From positions 95,817-159,816 of the forward strand of contig CALKTD010000010.1 of assembly GCA_937997345.1 (NCBI GenBank): DNA of 64,000 nucleotides, written 5' to 3'. A program made the position numbers and the translations under genes. Below the pieces are notes generated by a model. The model saw only the letters and a program-made list of their open reading frames with translations. It had not been told where the DNA came from and ran no database searches. Every line of letters starts with the position of its first letter. Positions within the stretch are counted from its first letter, which is position 1. The DNA comes from an uncultured Atopobium sp. GTDB lineage: Bacteria; Actinomycetota; Coriobacteriia; Coriobacteriales; Atopobiaceae. Positions 18,410 to 27,116 of this stretch are shown here, piece after piece.

Positions 18410-19646
18410 GTGCGGTGAGCGCAAGCGCAAGGCAGCCACTCATTAGTACAATACCAATGCCAAAGAGCACTAAGAAACCGTGGGCTGAGCCGTCTACAAT
18501 TAGGCTCCAAATAATGAGCGCACAGGCAGAGACAAAGGAGCTGACACCTGCAATTCTTGAGTAAATGAGAGTGGAATCTTTTTTGCCAAATACTGTGCGT
18601 ACCAAAAGTGGTGAGCCGACCGTTGTAAGGGCGTAGGCAATTCCAAACAAGAAGGTTCCTGCCAGCAAGAGCGGCAACACCGGAAGTTTAACTCCCAGCA
18701 AAAGTAAGCCAACAACGCCCGAGAAAATTCCTACAAAGCAGGCAAGTTTTACCGAAATATCGCTTAATGCGCCTAGAAGTACCTTTCCAATTGCTTGTCC
18801 AAGCATAGTTGCTCCAGCAAGAAGGCCTGTAGCCGCAGCAATAGCAGGAGCGGTTTCTGCAAACGTTGCGGCATAGCTAGGGAAGTACTGAGAGATTTGC
18901 TGGTTAAGGGTAATGAGTGCATAAAACGCTGCAATCATATAAAACTCTGGATATTTCATTGCGTCATCAGCGGAGATGTCGGTTGAAGAAGTCTCTGCAA
19001 CTTCAACGTTTTTCTCGTCAGTAGAGGAGAAGGTAAGAGGTGTAAGGCCAAGGTCTTGGGGTTTCTTGCGTGCTACAAAAAGGGTAAAGGGGAGTGTTCC
19101 TACAAGCATGACCAGGGCAAAAATCAGATAGCAAGCACGCCATCCTTCAGGACCAGACGAGATAATGGCAGATCCAATAGGATTAAAGACTGTGCCACCA
19201 ATGCCGGTAAACGCAAAGCAGAGTCCCATAAAAGTACCAACGCGCTGGTCAAACCAATCGTTGATAAGGGCGGGGACGCACAAGAACATGAGCGCAGGTA
19301 CACCAATGCCAAGTCCCACTGCGCAAAGATAAAAATGCCACATCTCTTGAGCTGCTGACATAGCTCCGTATGAGATTGCGCAGATGATGACGCTTGCAGA
19401 GAGTACCAGGCGCGTGTCATGCGTTTTATAGAACTTACCTATGAACGGCAAGGCTACTGTCATGGCAATGCAGAGTACTGAGAAGACCGCAGAGAAGGCA
19501 ACGCGGGGAACGCCAAAATATTGTGAAACTGGTGTGATAAAGATGCCAAAGCACGTAAGGATAATGGCGCACGGCAAAAACATGATGACAATACAAGTTG
19601 CAACGATGGCATATGCATACTTAGTGCCTAGTAAACGTTGTAGCAC
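18384..19646 (-). CDS. MFS transporter
   Basis: 420 aa with about 12 membrane helices. The first half (YAIVATCIVIMFLPCAIIL...) and second half are linked by a charged loop around residues 185-215 (FVARKKPQDLGLTPLTF), a pattern like oxalate/formate-type or MCT-like MFS carriers. The substrate cannot be told. The GTG at 19646 is chosen because it is preceded by AGAGGAG at 6-bp spacing. A longer reading from a TTG at 19724 would run through the 12-bp-stem hairpin at 19677-19712. The 3' end overlaps the convergent spermidine-synthase-like gene by 26 bp. Confidence 0.8.
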   Translation of the reverse strand: MLQRLLGTKYAYAIVATCIVIMFLPCAIILTCFGIFITPVSQYFGVPRVAFSAVFSVLCIAMTVALPFIGKFYKTHDTRLVLSASVIICAISYGAMSAAQEMWHFYLCAVGLGIGVPALMFLCVPALINDWFDQRVGTFMGLCFAFTGIGGTVFNPIGSAIISSGPEGWRACYLIFALVMLVGTLPFTLFVARKKPQDLGLTPLTFSSTDEKNVEVAETSSTDISADDAMKYPEFYMIAAFYALITLNQQISQYFPSYAATFAETAPAIAAATGLLAGATMLGQAIGKVLLGALSDISVKLACFVGIFSGVVGLLLLGVKLPVLPLLLAGTFLFGIAYALTTVGSPLLVRTVFGKKDSTLIYSRIAGVSSFVSACALIIWSLIVDGSAHGFLVLFGIGIVLMSGCLALALTALKRADKRV

Positions 19647-19676
19647 TGAGGCTCCTCTCTTTTGGCCAGAAATAGT

Positions 19677-19712
19677 GTAGGCGATGTGCCGTAAAAAGGA
19701 CACATCGCCTAC
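19677..19712. other. Strong 12-bp hairpin between DUF438 gene and MFS gene
   Basis: The arms GTAGGCGATGTG and CACATCGCCTAC are perfectly complementary with a 12-nt loop. On the minus strand it follows the DUF438-type gene and precedes the MFS start by 31 bp. No T-run follows on either strand, so it is not a textbook terminator. It may be an mRNA-processing or stability hairpin, or part of an operator. Confidence 0.5.
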
Positions 19713-19806
19713 CGAGTCGTACAAAATTTTTAAAGGACCTCAACAGTTTTCTCGTGTGCGTTCTTACTTACGCTTTTTACATGCACCGTTTTGCGTGCAT
19801 ATGACC

Positions 19807-21399
19807 TTAGCTGTCAGAGCCTCTGCGGTTTTCTCCCTCAAGAGCGCGGATTGGTCCGATGTCCTGAGTGGTCTCAAGAGCGCCAAGGTAGTTACCCTCT
19901 TCATCGCGGACAGCAAAGTAACGGACATAGAGGAACTTGTCCTTAACCTCAAACCAGAACTCAGAGCAATCACGCTTGCCGCTCTTGAACTCAGTGAGGA
20001 TACGGCGAACTGCTTCTTGGCTCTTTGGTGGATGACAATCGTAGACGTCACGACCAAGGCAACTCTTTGGACGAGGGAAGGCGCGGGTGTCGCCGTGGCT
20101 GAAGTAACGTGTCTTGTCATCTGCATCAACAAAGGTAATGTCAAGCGGAATGGTTGCAAAGACAGCCTCAAGCTGAGGAATGGTGAACTCGCCGGTAGAG
20201 AGCTTAACTTTGCCGTCAGTAGAGATTACTTCCTCTTCTGCCTCAGCGTTATTCTCGCCCATAGCACCTGCGGCTTCCATCTCTTTAAGCTTGTCGTTTG
20301 CAAGCTCAAGAGGATCTGCGTGCCATGAAGGAGGATTGACGCCAAATGCGTGACCAAACTCGTTCTCCTCAGCGGCAATCTGGGTCCACTGGGTGGCGGT
20401 TAAGTGCTCAAGGGAAAGCGGAATAAGGACGTTCTCTTCCTTGGAAGCCATGGACTCAGTGCCCTCAATAGCCTCATCCAGATAGTCAGCAACGCCTGCC
20501 ATAAGGCCTGCATCATACTGGCCGTATGCAGTCTCGAGCAGAGCCTCTGCACCGTTAACAGCGTTTCGTACCTCGTCGTCCTTACCCCACATAACCTTTG
20601 AAGGACCGGTGATATCGTGGCGCTCTAGGTGAGGGAAGAGCAGCTCTTCCTTGCGCTTGTAGTGAACAAAGACCTCATCAAAGGCGTCCATATCAGCCTT
20701 CAGAATTGCTGCAACGCCAGCGCACTCTTCGTTGCTGGAAGACTCAGTAAGCGTACGAGCACGCTTTACATCTGGAGCAACGCGGTCGTGGATAAAGGCA
20801 AGAATGCGGTCGTTTTCTTGACGCATGGTCCAAACAGGATGGCCAGGGGTCTCTTCAACAGCACCTGTTGGTGCGCAGGAAACCTTGCCTTCAAAGAGGG
20901 CAGCATGAACGTCGCAGAGCTTCAGGACCTTCTCCATAGGAACGCCGCCAGCAATAAGTTCCTGCTCAGCGGTAGAAATCTCAGATCCAGAGACATCTTT
21001 GAAGTTACGAGCAAAATCCTCGCGAACAGCCTCGATGTCCTCACCGTCGTTAAGGCGCTCAAGGTACTGGACGATAAGAGCTTTGCGCTCCTCAGGAGTC
21101 TGCGCGATAGGTGCGTTCTCTGCCTCTGCGGGTTTCTCGTCAGCTGGGGTTTCTGCTGCTGCAGGCTCCTCATCACCAAGAATGGTAAAGCCGTGAGAGC
21201 GGAAGATTGCTTTGAGCTCCTCAAGGTCTACGCCTTTGTGGTCGCAACCTTTAGGGATGGTCATAAAACGTCCCATGGTCTGCAGACGGCCTGGCTCGGT
21301 AATCTCGGCAAAGCCGTTTTCTGCCATGAGGCCTTTAATGACGGGATACTTAGTGCAAATCTCATAAACGGATTTGCTTAAATCAAGAACCTGTGCCAT
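19807..21399 (-). CDS. DUF1858/DUF438/hemerythrin-HHE/PAS multi-domain protein
   Basis: 530 aa. Domains in order: a DUF1858-like N-terminal segment (5-70, LDLSKSVYEICTKYPVIKGLMAENGF); an acidic Glu/Ala linker (78-105); a DUF438 segment (105-175, EERKALIVQYLERLNDGEDI); a hemerythrin-like HHE four-helix domain (about 190-340, with RQENDRILAFIHDRV, FVHYKRKEELLFPHLERH and LIPLSLEHL as candidate di-iron ligands); and a C-terminal PAS domain (about 400-515). Such proteins are soluble redox, NO or oxygen sensors in anaerobes; no output domain is attached. The start ATG has GAGGAG. It lies upstream of the MFS transporter in the same orientation. Confidence 0.85.
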   Translation of the reverse strand: MAQVLDLSKSVYEICTKYPVIKGLMAENGFAEITEPGRLQTMGRFMTIPKGCDHKGVDLEELKAIFRSHGFTILGDEEPAAAETPADEKPAEAENAPIAQTPEERKALIVQYLERLNDGEDIEAVREDFARNFKDVSGSEISTAEQELIAGGVPMEKVLKLCDVHAALFEGKVSCAPTGAVEETPGHPVWTMRQENDRILAFIHDRVAPDVKRARTLTESSSNEECAGVAAILKADMDAFDEVFVHYKRKEELLFPHLERHDITGPSKVMWGKDDEVRNAVNGAEALLETAYGQYDAGLMAGVADYLDEAIEGTESMASKEENVLIPLSLEHLTATQWTQIAAEENEFGHAFGVNPPSWHADPLELANDKLKEMEAAGAMGENNAEAEEEVISTDGKVKLSTGEFTIPQLEAVFATIPLDITFVDADDKTRYFSHGDTRAFPRPKSCLGRDVYDCHPPKSQEAVRRILTEFKSGKRDCSEFWFEVKDKFLYVRYFAVRDEEGNYLGALETTQDIGPIRALEGENRRGSDS

Positions 21400-21506
21400 A
21401 CGGGCTCCTCTCGGATAGGATTAGAAAGTCTACTATGGCTTACTTTATACCCAAAGTGTGACAGGACTTCCATATGGCTTTTGTTGTGGTTACAACAAAA
21501 CAAAAA

Positions 21507-22682
21507 TTATTCTTTACTCTTTAGGGTAAATGACAACAGAACCGGGTTGTGGTCCGAGTAAGCAAATTGCGTGTCAATGTTTCTGGCGGTTGCAACAACA
21601 TTGTCCGAGACAATCCAGCCATCAACTGTGGTGGTGTATGTCTTGTCCTTCTCGTATGGAATGTCATCTCCGCGGCAGGTAGGAACGTTGGTAAGGTTGT
21701 CTGGGGCCACAACGCTAAAGCCTTCTGGCAAGTCAGACTCTTTGAGTTCTGCTACCCAGTCTGGTACCTGCTGAACAGAAGGATAGAGTGTAAGCGAGCC
21801 CAAAATGGCATGGTTCCAGTCGCCGCCTGCAATAACGTAATTACCCTTATCGCGCTCCTCAGACATTATTTTGGTCAGAAGTGCAAGCTGCTGCGCGCGA
21901 CTGGTGCCACCTTTGTCATAAGCAGACATGTGGCTGTTAATAAGTACCAGCTCATGACCATCGCTGGTAGGGTAGCGTGTAATCATAAAGCAACGGTCTA
22001 GGTCAAAGAATTTTGTTGGGAATGACTCATTAATGGGGTAGGTACGACGAGTTGCGCTTGAAGCAAGTACGTTTGAAAGCGTAAGAATTCCCGAGTTAGA
22101 AGTACCGTGAAATTCAGTGAGTGGATAGGCGAGAAACGCGGTGTGGAAGTTCTGCGCAAAATATGATGCGTAGGATCCAAAGCGGCTCTCTGCTTCAGAA
22201 ACTTGATTCACATGCCAACTTCTATCGGATGAGGTATCAATCTCTTGGAAGAGAATAAAGTCAGGAGTTGTACCGCCATTCAGAGAAGAAACGGTGTTCA
22301 GGGCACCGTTTGTAGTGTAAAGAACGGAGTTTCTGCTTACCGCGCGTCCGTGAGTTCCCACGGTGCGTGTACCATCCTGCATGATGCCTTCATCCATAAA
22401 GAAGGTGTAATCAGGGGTATAAGCACCAAAGCCAATATTGTAGGTCGAAGCTGTGTAGGTTTGGCCTACCTGTACGGTTGTAGCCTCAGGAGAGGCGCCT
22501 TGATTGGATACGGGAGTATTGTCAGGAATACGGTAGTAAGTAAGCTGCAGGTAGAGGACATATCCACCAAGAACCAGTAAAGCTAGAACAAAAAGCCCGC
22601 CTACAAATTTGAAAAGTGGTGCAAGAACCCTTTTTAGAAGGCCAGTAATAAACTTAAGGCCAAGAGACAAAACTCTTTTCAT
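21507..22682 (-). CDS. Membrane-anchored endonuclease/exonuclease/phosphatase-family protein
   Basis: 391 aa. An N-terminal membrane helix (about 27-50, LFVLALLVLGGYVLYLQL) anchors an extracytoplasmic metal-dependent phosphoesterase fold. STYNIGFGAY (strand 1), LFQEIDTSSDRS (metal-binding Glu), LINSHMSAYDKGG, AGGDWNH (general base region) and YSDHNPVLLSF (catalytic His) appear in the usual order. Substrates of this superfamily range from nucleic acids to sphingolipids and phosphoinositides; this one is unknown but acts outside the membrane. The start ATG has GAGG. It is divergent from the aminotransferase. Confidence 0.85.
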   Translation of the reverse strand: MKRVLSLGLKFITGLLKRVLAPLFKFVGGLFVLALLVLGGYVLYLQLTYYRIPDNTPVSNQGASPEATTVQVGQTYTASTYNIGFGAYTPDYTFFMDEGIMQDGTRTVGTHGRAVSRNSVLYTTNGALNTVSSLNGGTTPDFILFQEIDTSSDRSWHVNQVSEAESRFGSYASYFAQNFHTAFLAYPLTEFHGTSNSGILTLSNVLASSATRRTYPINESFPTKFFDLDRCFMITRYPTSDGHELVLINSHMSAYDKGGTSRAQQLALLTKIMSEERDKGNYVIAGGDWNHAILGSLTLYPSVQQVPDWVAELKESDLPEGFSVVAPDNLTNVPTCRGDDIPYEKDKTYTTTVDGWIVSDNVVATARNIDTQFAYSDHNPVLLSFTLKSKE

Positions 22683-22759
22683 GCGAACCTCGTATCAATC
22701 AAGTGTCGTATGATTTAAATGATAACTATTATGGATTGAAAGTGCGTTGAGGAGTTTGT

Positions 22760-23911
22760 ATGTCGCTATCAAGAAATACAACACTAGAGCTTTTCAAACC
22801 CTCTGGAATCAGGCGTTTCTCGGCACTTGCTGCTGCAACACCAGGATGTATTTCTTTAACTATTGGAGAGCCAGGAGAAGACACTCCAGCCCCTATTTGC
22901 AACTTAGTAGACAGAGAACTTGCAGTTGGAAACACTCACTATCCACCTAACATTGGTACCCCTGAGCTCAGAAGAGCTATTGCCGATTGGGAGTCTGCTC
23001 GTGGTATGAAGGTAGGCCCAGACGGCATTGTAGTTACCGTAGGAGCAACAGAGGCTATTTCTGCTGCCATGTTAACGCTGATGAATCCAGGCGATGAAGT
23101 TATCATCCCTGAGCCAGCGTATTTGGTATACAGGACCCTTTGCCAGCTTAATCGTGGTGTAGTTGTGCCGCTTGATACCAGCGCCAATCATTTCAAAATT
23201 GATGCTGAGCAACTTAAGTCAAAGATTTCAGAGAAGACAAAGCTTATTGTGCTGACTTCTCCTAACAATCCTACGGGATGTGTTTATACAAAAGAGTCAC
23301 TTGATGTGGTAGCAGAACTTGCCCGCAAACACGGCTTTTATGTTTTATGCGATGACGTTTATAGAGAGCTTACGTATGTTCAGAATGTTCCTCGTTTTGC
23401 GGAGCTTTATCCAGACTTAGCTGATCGCTGTATTGTGACAAATAGTTTCTCAAAGCCATGGGCAATGACGGGTTGGAGACTTGGTTGGGTTGCTACCTCT
23501 GATGAGCTTGCGACAGATATTGGAAAGGTCCACGCCCAGCTGGTGTCTTCTGTTCCTTCATTTTTGCAGCCAGCTGCTCTCTATGCACTTTCTTACGATG
23601 TCACGCCTATGCGCACAAATTATCAAAAGCGCAGGCAGATTGTACTTTCTGCACTTCAAGATATGAAGCTACCCGTGGAAGAGCCAGAAGGTGCCTTTTA
23701 CGCATTTCCATCAATCAAGGAATTTGCCCTTGATTCTGAGACGTTTTGTGAGCGAGCAATCAAGGAGTTTGGTGTAGCGTTGGTACCTGGCGTTTTCTTT
23801 GGCGCTGAGGGCTATGTGCGTATTAGTTATGCCGCTTCTGACAAGAATCTGGCAGAAGGTCTTTCTCGCCTTAAGACTTTTGTTAATACTTTGCGAGAAG
23901 AACAAAACTAG
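22760..23911 (+). CDS. Class I/II PLP aminotransferase
   Basis: 383 aa, fold type I aminotransferase. The PLP lysine is K232 in SFSKPWAMTGWRLGW. N170 in TSPNNPTGCVY and the Asp in LCDDVYREL (198-199) are the other cofactor ligands. It resembles the aspartate/aromatic aminotransferase subgroup. The start ATG has GAGGAG. It ends about 30 bp before the lysine riboswitch of the lysA-dap operon. That position makes it a candidate for the missing N-acetyl-L,L-diaminopimelate aminotransferase step of the acetylase pathway; this is an inference from context only. Confidence 0.85.
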   Translation: MSLSRNTTLELFKPSGIRRFSALAAATPGCISLTIGEPGEDTPAPICNLVDRELAVGNTHYPPNIGTPELRRAIADWESARGMKVGPDGIVVTVGATEAISAAMLTLMNPGDEVIIPEPAYLVYRTLCQLNRGVVVPLDTSANHFKIDAEQLKSKISEKTKLIVLTSPNNPTGCVYTKESLDVVAELARKHGFYVLCDDVYRELTYVQNVPRFAELYPDLADRCIVTNSFSKPWAMTGWRLGWVATSDELATDIGKVHAQLVSSVPSFLQPAALYALSYDVTPMRTNYQKRRQIVLSALQDMKLPVEEPEGAFYAFPSIKEFALDSETFCERAIKEFGVALVPGVFFGAEGYVRISYAASDKNLAEGLSRLKTFVNTLREEQN

Positions 23912-23943
23912 CCCAAATACAGAGCTTTCTGTGGTAGGGTTTT

Positions 23944-24137
23944 ACTGTCAATAGAGGAGCGAGCACGATGGGTTCTGGGTTAGTCGGCAGGCAGTGACCC
24001 CAGAAGGAGGCGAGGTTCGCCGAACTTGGCAATCAGGCGTGGTTGTCAGGTGGGCTTGTATGAAATACATGCAAGACTGTCCGAGATTTCGGGGGTGCTA
24101 CTTTGACGGTGTATTGCGCCCCCAATTTGAGGGGGAG
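23944..24137 (+). promoter_or_regulatory. Lysine riboswitch (L-box) with translational expression platform
   Basis: The aptamer is closed by P1 ACTGTCAA (23944-23951) with TTGACGGT (24103-24110). Its conserved blocks are AGAGGAGCGAGCA, GAAGGAGGCGAG-GTTCGCCGAAC, and the GTATGAAATACATGCAAGACTGTC segment, which match the B. subtilis lysC L-box as I remember it. Downstream, CCCCC (24119-24123) can pair with GGGGG (24131-24135), which is part of the lysA Shine-Dalgarno. Alternatively GGGGGTGC (24091-24098) can pair with GCGCCCCC (24116-24123). The two pairings exclude each other, so the switch probably works by hiding the ribosome-binding site of lysA. Confidence 0.88.
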
Positions 24138-24139
24138 CT

Positions 24140-25444
24140 TTGAGTAAGAAACCGTTTGTTTCTGTAGATGCCCTAGAGGCAATCACTAAGACGTATCCAA
24201 CGCCATTCTACCTGTATAACAAGGCAGAGATTGTTCGCCGCGCAAAGCTGTTACAAGAGGCTTTTAGCTGGAACACTGGCTTTAAAGAGTACTTTGCGGT
24301 GAAGGCTACGCCAAATCCATACATTGTGAGACTGCTTGCGGAGCTTGGTTGTGGCTGTGACTGTGCAAATGCAACCGAGCTTACCCTTGCAAAAGCCTGT
24401 GGAGTTACTGGTCAAAACATTATGCTCTCGTCAAACGACACTATGGTGCTTGACTTTGCTCGAGCTCATGAGCTGGGAGCCATTATTAACTTAGACGCTG
24501 GTGGCGATATGCTTGCAACGCTTGAAGAAGCGGTGGGATGCAATATGCCTCAGGTCATGTGCGCACGCCTCAATCCAGGCGGTGTGTTTGAGTCGCAAAA
24601 CGGCATTATTGGAAATCCCGATGATGCTAAGTTTGGCATGACAGAAGAGCAGCTTTTCCAGACGTTTGCATACCTTAAGACCAAAGGCGTCACTGAGTTT
24701 GGCCTCCATGCCTTCCTGGCAAGTAATGCTCAAGAGGAAGATTACTATCCAAACCTCGCGCGCGTCCTCTTTAAGCTGGCTGTTAAGTTGCACAAAGAAC
24801 TTGATATCCATATTGGATTTATTGATCTTTCTGGTGGCATTGGTGTGGCGTATGAGCCAGACCAAGTTGAGCCTGACGTCTTGGCCATTGGTCAGGGTGT
24901 AAAGCACGCCTTTGAAGAGGTCTTAGTTCCTGCGGGTATGGGAGACGTTGCCATTTACACTGAGCTTGGTCGTTGGCTTTTGGGCCCCGCCGGTGCGCTT
25001 GTTACTCGCGTTTTGCACCAAAAAGAGACGTACCGCCACTACCTAGGCGTAGACGCGTGTGCGGCAAACCTTATGCGTCCTGCAATCTATGACGCCTACC
25101 ATCACATCACTGTTATGGACAAAGAGGATGTCCCTGCAACACATATCTACAACGTTGTGGGCGGACTTTGCGAGAATAACGATCAGTTTGCAAAGAACCG
25201 CCAGCTCCCAGAGGTAGCTGTGGGTGACCTCTTGTTCATTCACGATACAGGTGCTCATGGTTTCTCGATGGGCTATAACTACAACGGCCGTCTGCGCTCC
25301 GCTGAGCTGCTGCTTCTAGAAGATGGATCCGTGCAGCTTATTCGCCGCGCTGAGACAGAGGCCGATTACTTTGCAACGCTTGCATTTGATGGCTCCGATT
25401 TTTCTGATCTTGCACAACAAACAACTACAAACACCACACGTTAG
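24140..25444 (+). CDS. lysA: Diaminopimelate decarboxylase
   Basis: 434 aa, PLP-dependent fold type III enzyme converting meso-diaminopimelate to L-lysine. The PLP lysine is K55 in EYFAVKATPNP. Glycine-rich IDLSGGIGVAYEPDQ, ELGRWLLGPAG and the cysteine-containing VVGGLCENND belong to the active site. The start is TTG at 24140, directly after the GGGGGAG Shine-Dalgarno that the lysine riboswitch can sequester. It is first in lysA-dapA-dapB-dapH. Confidence 0.95.
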   Translation: MSKKPFVSVDALEAITKTYPTPFYLYNKAEIVRRAKLLQEAFSWNTGFKEYFAVKATPNPYIVRLLAELGCGCDCANATELTLAKACGVTGQNIMLSSNDTMVLDFARAHELGAIINLDAGGDMLATLEEAVGCNMPQVMCARLNPGGVFESQNGIIGNPDDAKFGMTEEQLFQTFAYLKTKGVTEFGLHAFLASNAQEEDYYPNLARVLFKLAVKLHKELDIHIGFIDLSGGIGVAYEPDQVEPDVLAIGQGVKHAFEEVLVPAGMGDVAIYTELGRWLLGPAGALVTRVLHQKETYRHYLGVDACAANLMRPAIYDAYHHITVMDKEDVPATHIYNVVGGLCENNDQFAKNRQLPEVAVGDLLFIHDTGAHGFSMGYNYNGRLRSAELLLLEDGSVQLIRRAETEADYFATLAFDGSDFSDLAQQTTTNTTR

Positions 25445-25459
25445 AGGGCGAGAAAAACT

Positions 25460-26353
25460 ATGGACATGAAGAATTTGACTGGTGCAATCACCGCTTTAGT
25501 AACCCCATTTGATGCTCAGGGAAATGTTGATTTTGAGGCTCTAGAACACTTTGTAGACTTCCAAATTGAGCAGGGAATTGACGGTATTTTAGCCCTTGGC
25601 ACTACTGGCGAGTCCTCAACCATGACAGACGAGGAAGATATCGAGGTAGTCAAGGCGATTCTTGCTCGAGCTCAGGGCAAAGTTCCTGTTATTGGCGGTG
25701 CTGGCTCCAACTCTTCTGCTGAGTCTTTGCGCAAAGCAGAGGCTCTAGAGAAGGCGGGTGTTGATGGTCTGCTGCTGATTACTCCTTACTACAACAAGAG
25801 TAACGAAGAGGGCATCTACCAGCACTTCTCGTATGTACTCGACCGTGTTGATGTTCCTTGTATTTTGTATAACATTCCTGGTAGAACGGGCTGCTCAATT
25901 TCTGAGCGTAACGTTCAGAGGCTTGCGGCACATCCAAATGCATGGGGCATTAAAGAGGCTTCTGGAGATATTTCATACGCAACAAAGGTTGCTCGTTATT
26001 TGAGCGATGACTTTACTATGTGGTCTGGAAATGACGACATGATTGTGCCGCTGCTTTCTCTTGGCGCTTCTGGTGTTATTTCTGTTTGGTCTAACCTTGA
26101 TCCAAAGATGGTTCATGACCTAGTAGTTGCATGGCACCGCGGAGAGGTCTCCCTTGCTCGCGAGCTTCAGCTTCAGTATCTTGACCTGGTACACGCCCTC
26201 TTCTGCGAGGTCAATCCAATTCCAGTAAAAGCCGCGCTGGCTCGTATGGGACTTATGGAAGAAAATTATCGTCTGCCTCTGTGGAAGATGACAGAAGAGC
26301 ATGCAGAGGTGCTTGAGAACGCTCTGAGAAAGGCTGGTCTTCTTGATGCCTAG
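25460..26353 (+). CDS. dapA: 4-hydroxy-tetrahydrodipicolinate synthase
   Basis: 297 aa TIM barrel condensing pyruvate with aspartate semialdehyde. The Schiff-base lysine is K165 (GIKEASGD), Tyr137 is in LYNIPGRTG, and the substrate-binding GTTGES is at 47-52. The start ATG (25460) or the ATG at codon 3 is preceded by GAGGGCGAGAAAAAC, where the genome-wide GGCGAGAA word (25447) sits in the place of the Shine-Dalgarno. It follows lysA by 15 bp and overlaps dapB by 8 bp. Confidence 0.97.
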   Translation: MDMKNLTGAITALVTPFDAQGNVDFEALEHFVDFQIEQGIDGILALGTTGESSTMTDEEDIEVVKAILARAQGKVPVIGGAGSNSSAESLRKAEALEKAGVDGLLLITPYYNKSNEEGIYQHFSYVLDRVDVPCILYNIPGRTGCSISERNVQRLAAHPNAWGIKEASGDISYATKVARYLSDDFTMWSGNDDMIVPLLSLGASGVISVWSNLDPKMVHDLVVAWHRGEVSLARELQLQYLDLVHALFCEVNPIPVKAALARMGLMEENYRLPLWKMTEEHAEVLENALRKAGLLDA

Positions 26354-27062
26354 TGCAGTAGTGATTGGTACCGGCAAGATGGGAAAGCTCATCGAGCAGA
26401 CCCTGATTGCTCACGGCTTTGAGGTGCTTGGTGCGTTTGGTCACGAGAATATCAATCAGTTGAGCACCGTTGAGCAGACGCCTGATGTGGTTGTGGATTT
26501 CTCTGGCGTTGCTGCTTTTGAGGCTGTTGTCGGCTTTGTGCGTGAGCGTGGGTGTGCGCTGGTTTCTGGCACCACGGGTTTCTCGTCAGAGCAACTCTTG
26601 GAGCTAAAGCAGTTGGGGGAGAGCGTACCGGTGATTCATGCGGCAAACTATTCGGTTGGCGTTGCCGTGTTGAGGCGTGCGGTTGCTATGGCTGCTGAGG
26701 CGCTTGACGGCTGGGATACCGAGATTGTGGAGACGCACCATAACCAGAAGGTTGACGCTCCATCTGGTACAGCAAAACTGTTGCTAGCCGCTATTGACCC
26801 AGAGGGAACTCGTCCGGTTGTTTCTGGTCGCGAGGGCTTCTGCGGAGCTCGCACCAAAGATGAGATTGGCGTGTTTGCACTCAGAGGCGGTACAGTTGCC
26901 GGCACTCATGAGGTGCACTTCTTTGGGCAGGATGAGGAAGTCTGTCTGACACATCGCGCAACATCACGTCAGATTTTTGTCAACGGAGCCGTTGCGTGTG
27001 CCCAGAAATTACTTACAAAAGCTCCAGGTTTTTATACCTTTGAAGAGTTGATTTTTGGATAA
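26346..27062 (+). CDS. dapB: 4-hydroxy-tetrahydrodipicolinate reductase
   Basis: 238 aa. NAD(P)H-dependent reductase following DapA. The N-terminal dinucleotide motif is GTGKMGKLI (7-15). The family signature ETHHNQKVDAPSGTAKLL carries the catalytic His pair and Lys. FALRGGTVAGTHEV and LTHRATSRQIF match the C-terminal part. The ATG at 26346 overlaps the dapA stop by 8 bp, indicating translational coupling. Confidence 0.96.
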   Translation: MPSAVVIGTGKMGKLIEQTLIAHGFEVLGAFGHENINQLSTVEQTPDVVVDFSGVAAFEAVVGFVRERGCALVSGTTGFSSEQLLELKQLGESVPVIHAANYSVGVAVLRRAVAMAAEALDGWDTEIVETHHNQKVDAPSGTAKLLLAAIDPEGTRPVVSGREGFCGARTKDEIGVFALRGGTVAGTHEVHFFGQDEEVCLTHRATSRQIFVNGAVACAQKLLTKAPGFYTFEELIFG

Positions 27063-27116
27063 CCGCATGTGTTGGCCTCTATAGGTCAGCACCTGTTTGT
27101 TTGAGAAAGGACGCGC

